A stretch of DNA of 64,000 nt, from contig CM034406.1 in assembly GCA_019925095.2 (NCBI GenBank), positions 5,186,388 to 5,250,387 on the forward strand, read 5' to 3'. A model generated the notes under the pieces. That model saw nothing but the letters and a program-made list of their open reading frames with translations, did not search any database and was not told where the DNA came from. The DNA is from Dendrolimus kikuchii. Its lineage: Eukaryota; Arthropoda; Insecta; Lepidoptera; Lasiocampidae. The first letter of the stretch is position 1. Every line of letters starts with the position of its first letter. A program made the position numbers and the translations under genes. Shown here in pieces: positions 63,573 through 64,000 of the stretch.

Positions 63573-64000
63573 ATAGAAATGACATGCATGGTAGGTATAC
63601 AGTCTGTTTCGCTAAAAATAGGTGGACCCCGAGTCCTGCAATGGAACTTTTAAAAGCTGATGTTATCATTAAATTCCATAATGTAAATTAACAGTATTAA
63701 TTCATGAACTGCTAGGAAAATCAAATAACTTTCAGAAGAAAATCTTTTTTGAGTTAATAAATCGCGAGGAAATTTCCCTGGAAAATGACGGAAATTTTAA
63801 CGTTCCTTCTTTCTTGAAAAGCAAATAAAACAAGTAAGGCCGATAAAAGTTTAGAAAGGTGTCCTCAGTCAAACTAGAAAGGAAGCTTTGAAAAATAGAT
63901 GTTTGGAATTCAGACAAATTACTACAAAAGGTGAGAGCAGTGTTGCCAATGATTTACTAAGAAGTTTCCGGTACTTAATAAATTAAATGAGACTGAGAAG
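63573..64000. other. Unassigned sequence
   Basis: Nothing recognised up to the window edge. Confidence 0.4.

Noticed and set aside
1..64000. Bacterial or viral origin of the window
   Set aside because: There are no operons, ribosome-binding sites or viral genes; the non-LTR, SINE and Helitron content is that of an insect nuclear genome.

Overview
The window looks like gene-poor, transposon-saturated nuclear DNA of an insect, most likely a lepidopteran (moth or butterfly). I found no host protein-coding gene, rRNA, tRNA gene or CRISPR array that I can defend. The lineage call rests on the repeat types, from general knowledge of Lepidoptera: R1-clade LINEs with a GTTTTAGTGGGTA-type 3' UTR, Helitron-like elements that start TCTATACTAATATTATAAAG and end in CTAG, SINEs ending near GGGCCGTCTGCCTG plus an A-tail, and CR1/L2-like LINEs with a 'GCCTGGAAGAGATCGC' 3' UTR. 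The background is AT-rich; only the R1-type block at 46.4-52.9 kb is strongly GC-rich. I could not run a database search.

Families, with the labels used below. SINE-A: about 19 copies of a ~300 bp poly(A) short element. SINE-C and SINE-D: tRNA-derived, with visible B boxes. LINE-B: 12 copies of the 3' end of a LINE encoding an LRWFGHVERM-type C-terminus, with a (TATG)n tail and often perfect target-site duplications (TSDs). LINE-L2: CR1/L2-like C-termini and 3' UTRs. LINE-F: eight or nine 3' fragments of an element encoding a zinc-finger plus PD-(D/E)XK-like endonuclease. Also Helitron-like elements, rep-E (conserved GAAA-loop hairpin), rep-G (long non-coding 3'-UTR-like repeat), one solo-LTR candidate and several unexplained hairpins.

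Layout. 0-13 kb: SINEs, LINE-B, a LINE-L2 reverse-transcriptase fragment (3.9 kb), a 702 bp solo-LTR candidate (5.7 kb) and a 5'-to-5' SINE-A pair (8.0-8.6 kb). 13-31 kb: Helitron-like DNA, an RTE-like LINE C-terminus (14.8 kb), the longest LINE-F fragment (19.0 kb), perfect hairpins (23.0 kb, 28.3 kb) and a 231 bp tandem duplication (29.7 kb). 31-46 kb: a SINE-C split by LINE-B, a long Helitron-like element (32.9 kb), several LINE C-termini, a hairpin (40.6 kb) and a LINE hit twice by LINE-B (43.2-43.8 kb). 46.4-51.4 kb: an R1-clade retrotransposon with an intact 1059-codon ORF2, and ORF1 split at a C10 run. 51.8-52.9 kb: a second truncated R1-clade copy. 53-64 kb: rep-G copies around a Helitron, a tail-to-tail LINE-B palindrome (55.0-55.5 kb), a composite inverted rep-E region (55.8-59.4 kb), the longest LINE-B copy (61.3-61.9 kb) and a lone R1-type 3' UTR (62.5-62.8 kb).

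The elements act as insertion targets for one another rather than as a pathway. The R1-type ORF2 is the only coding unit that looks recently functional; it could supply endonuclease and reverse transcriptase in cis. LINE-B copies with perfect TSDs inside older repeats give a relative chronology: the Helitron-like, SINE-C, LINE-L2, LINE-F and rep-E insertions are older, and the LINE-B insertions are younger.
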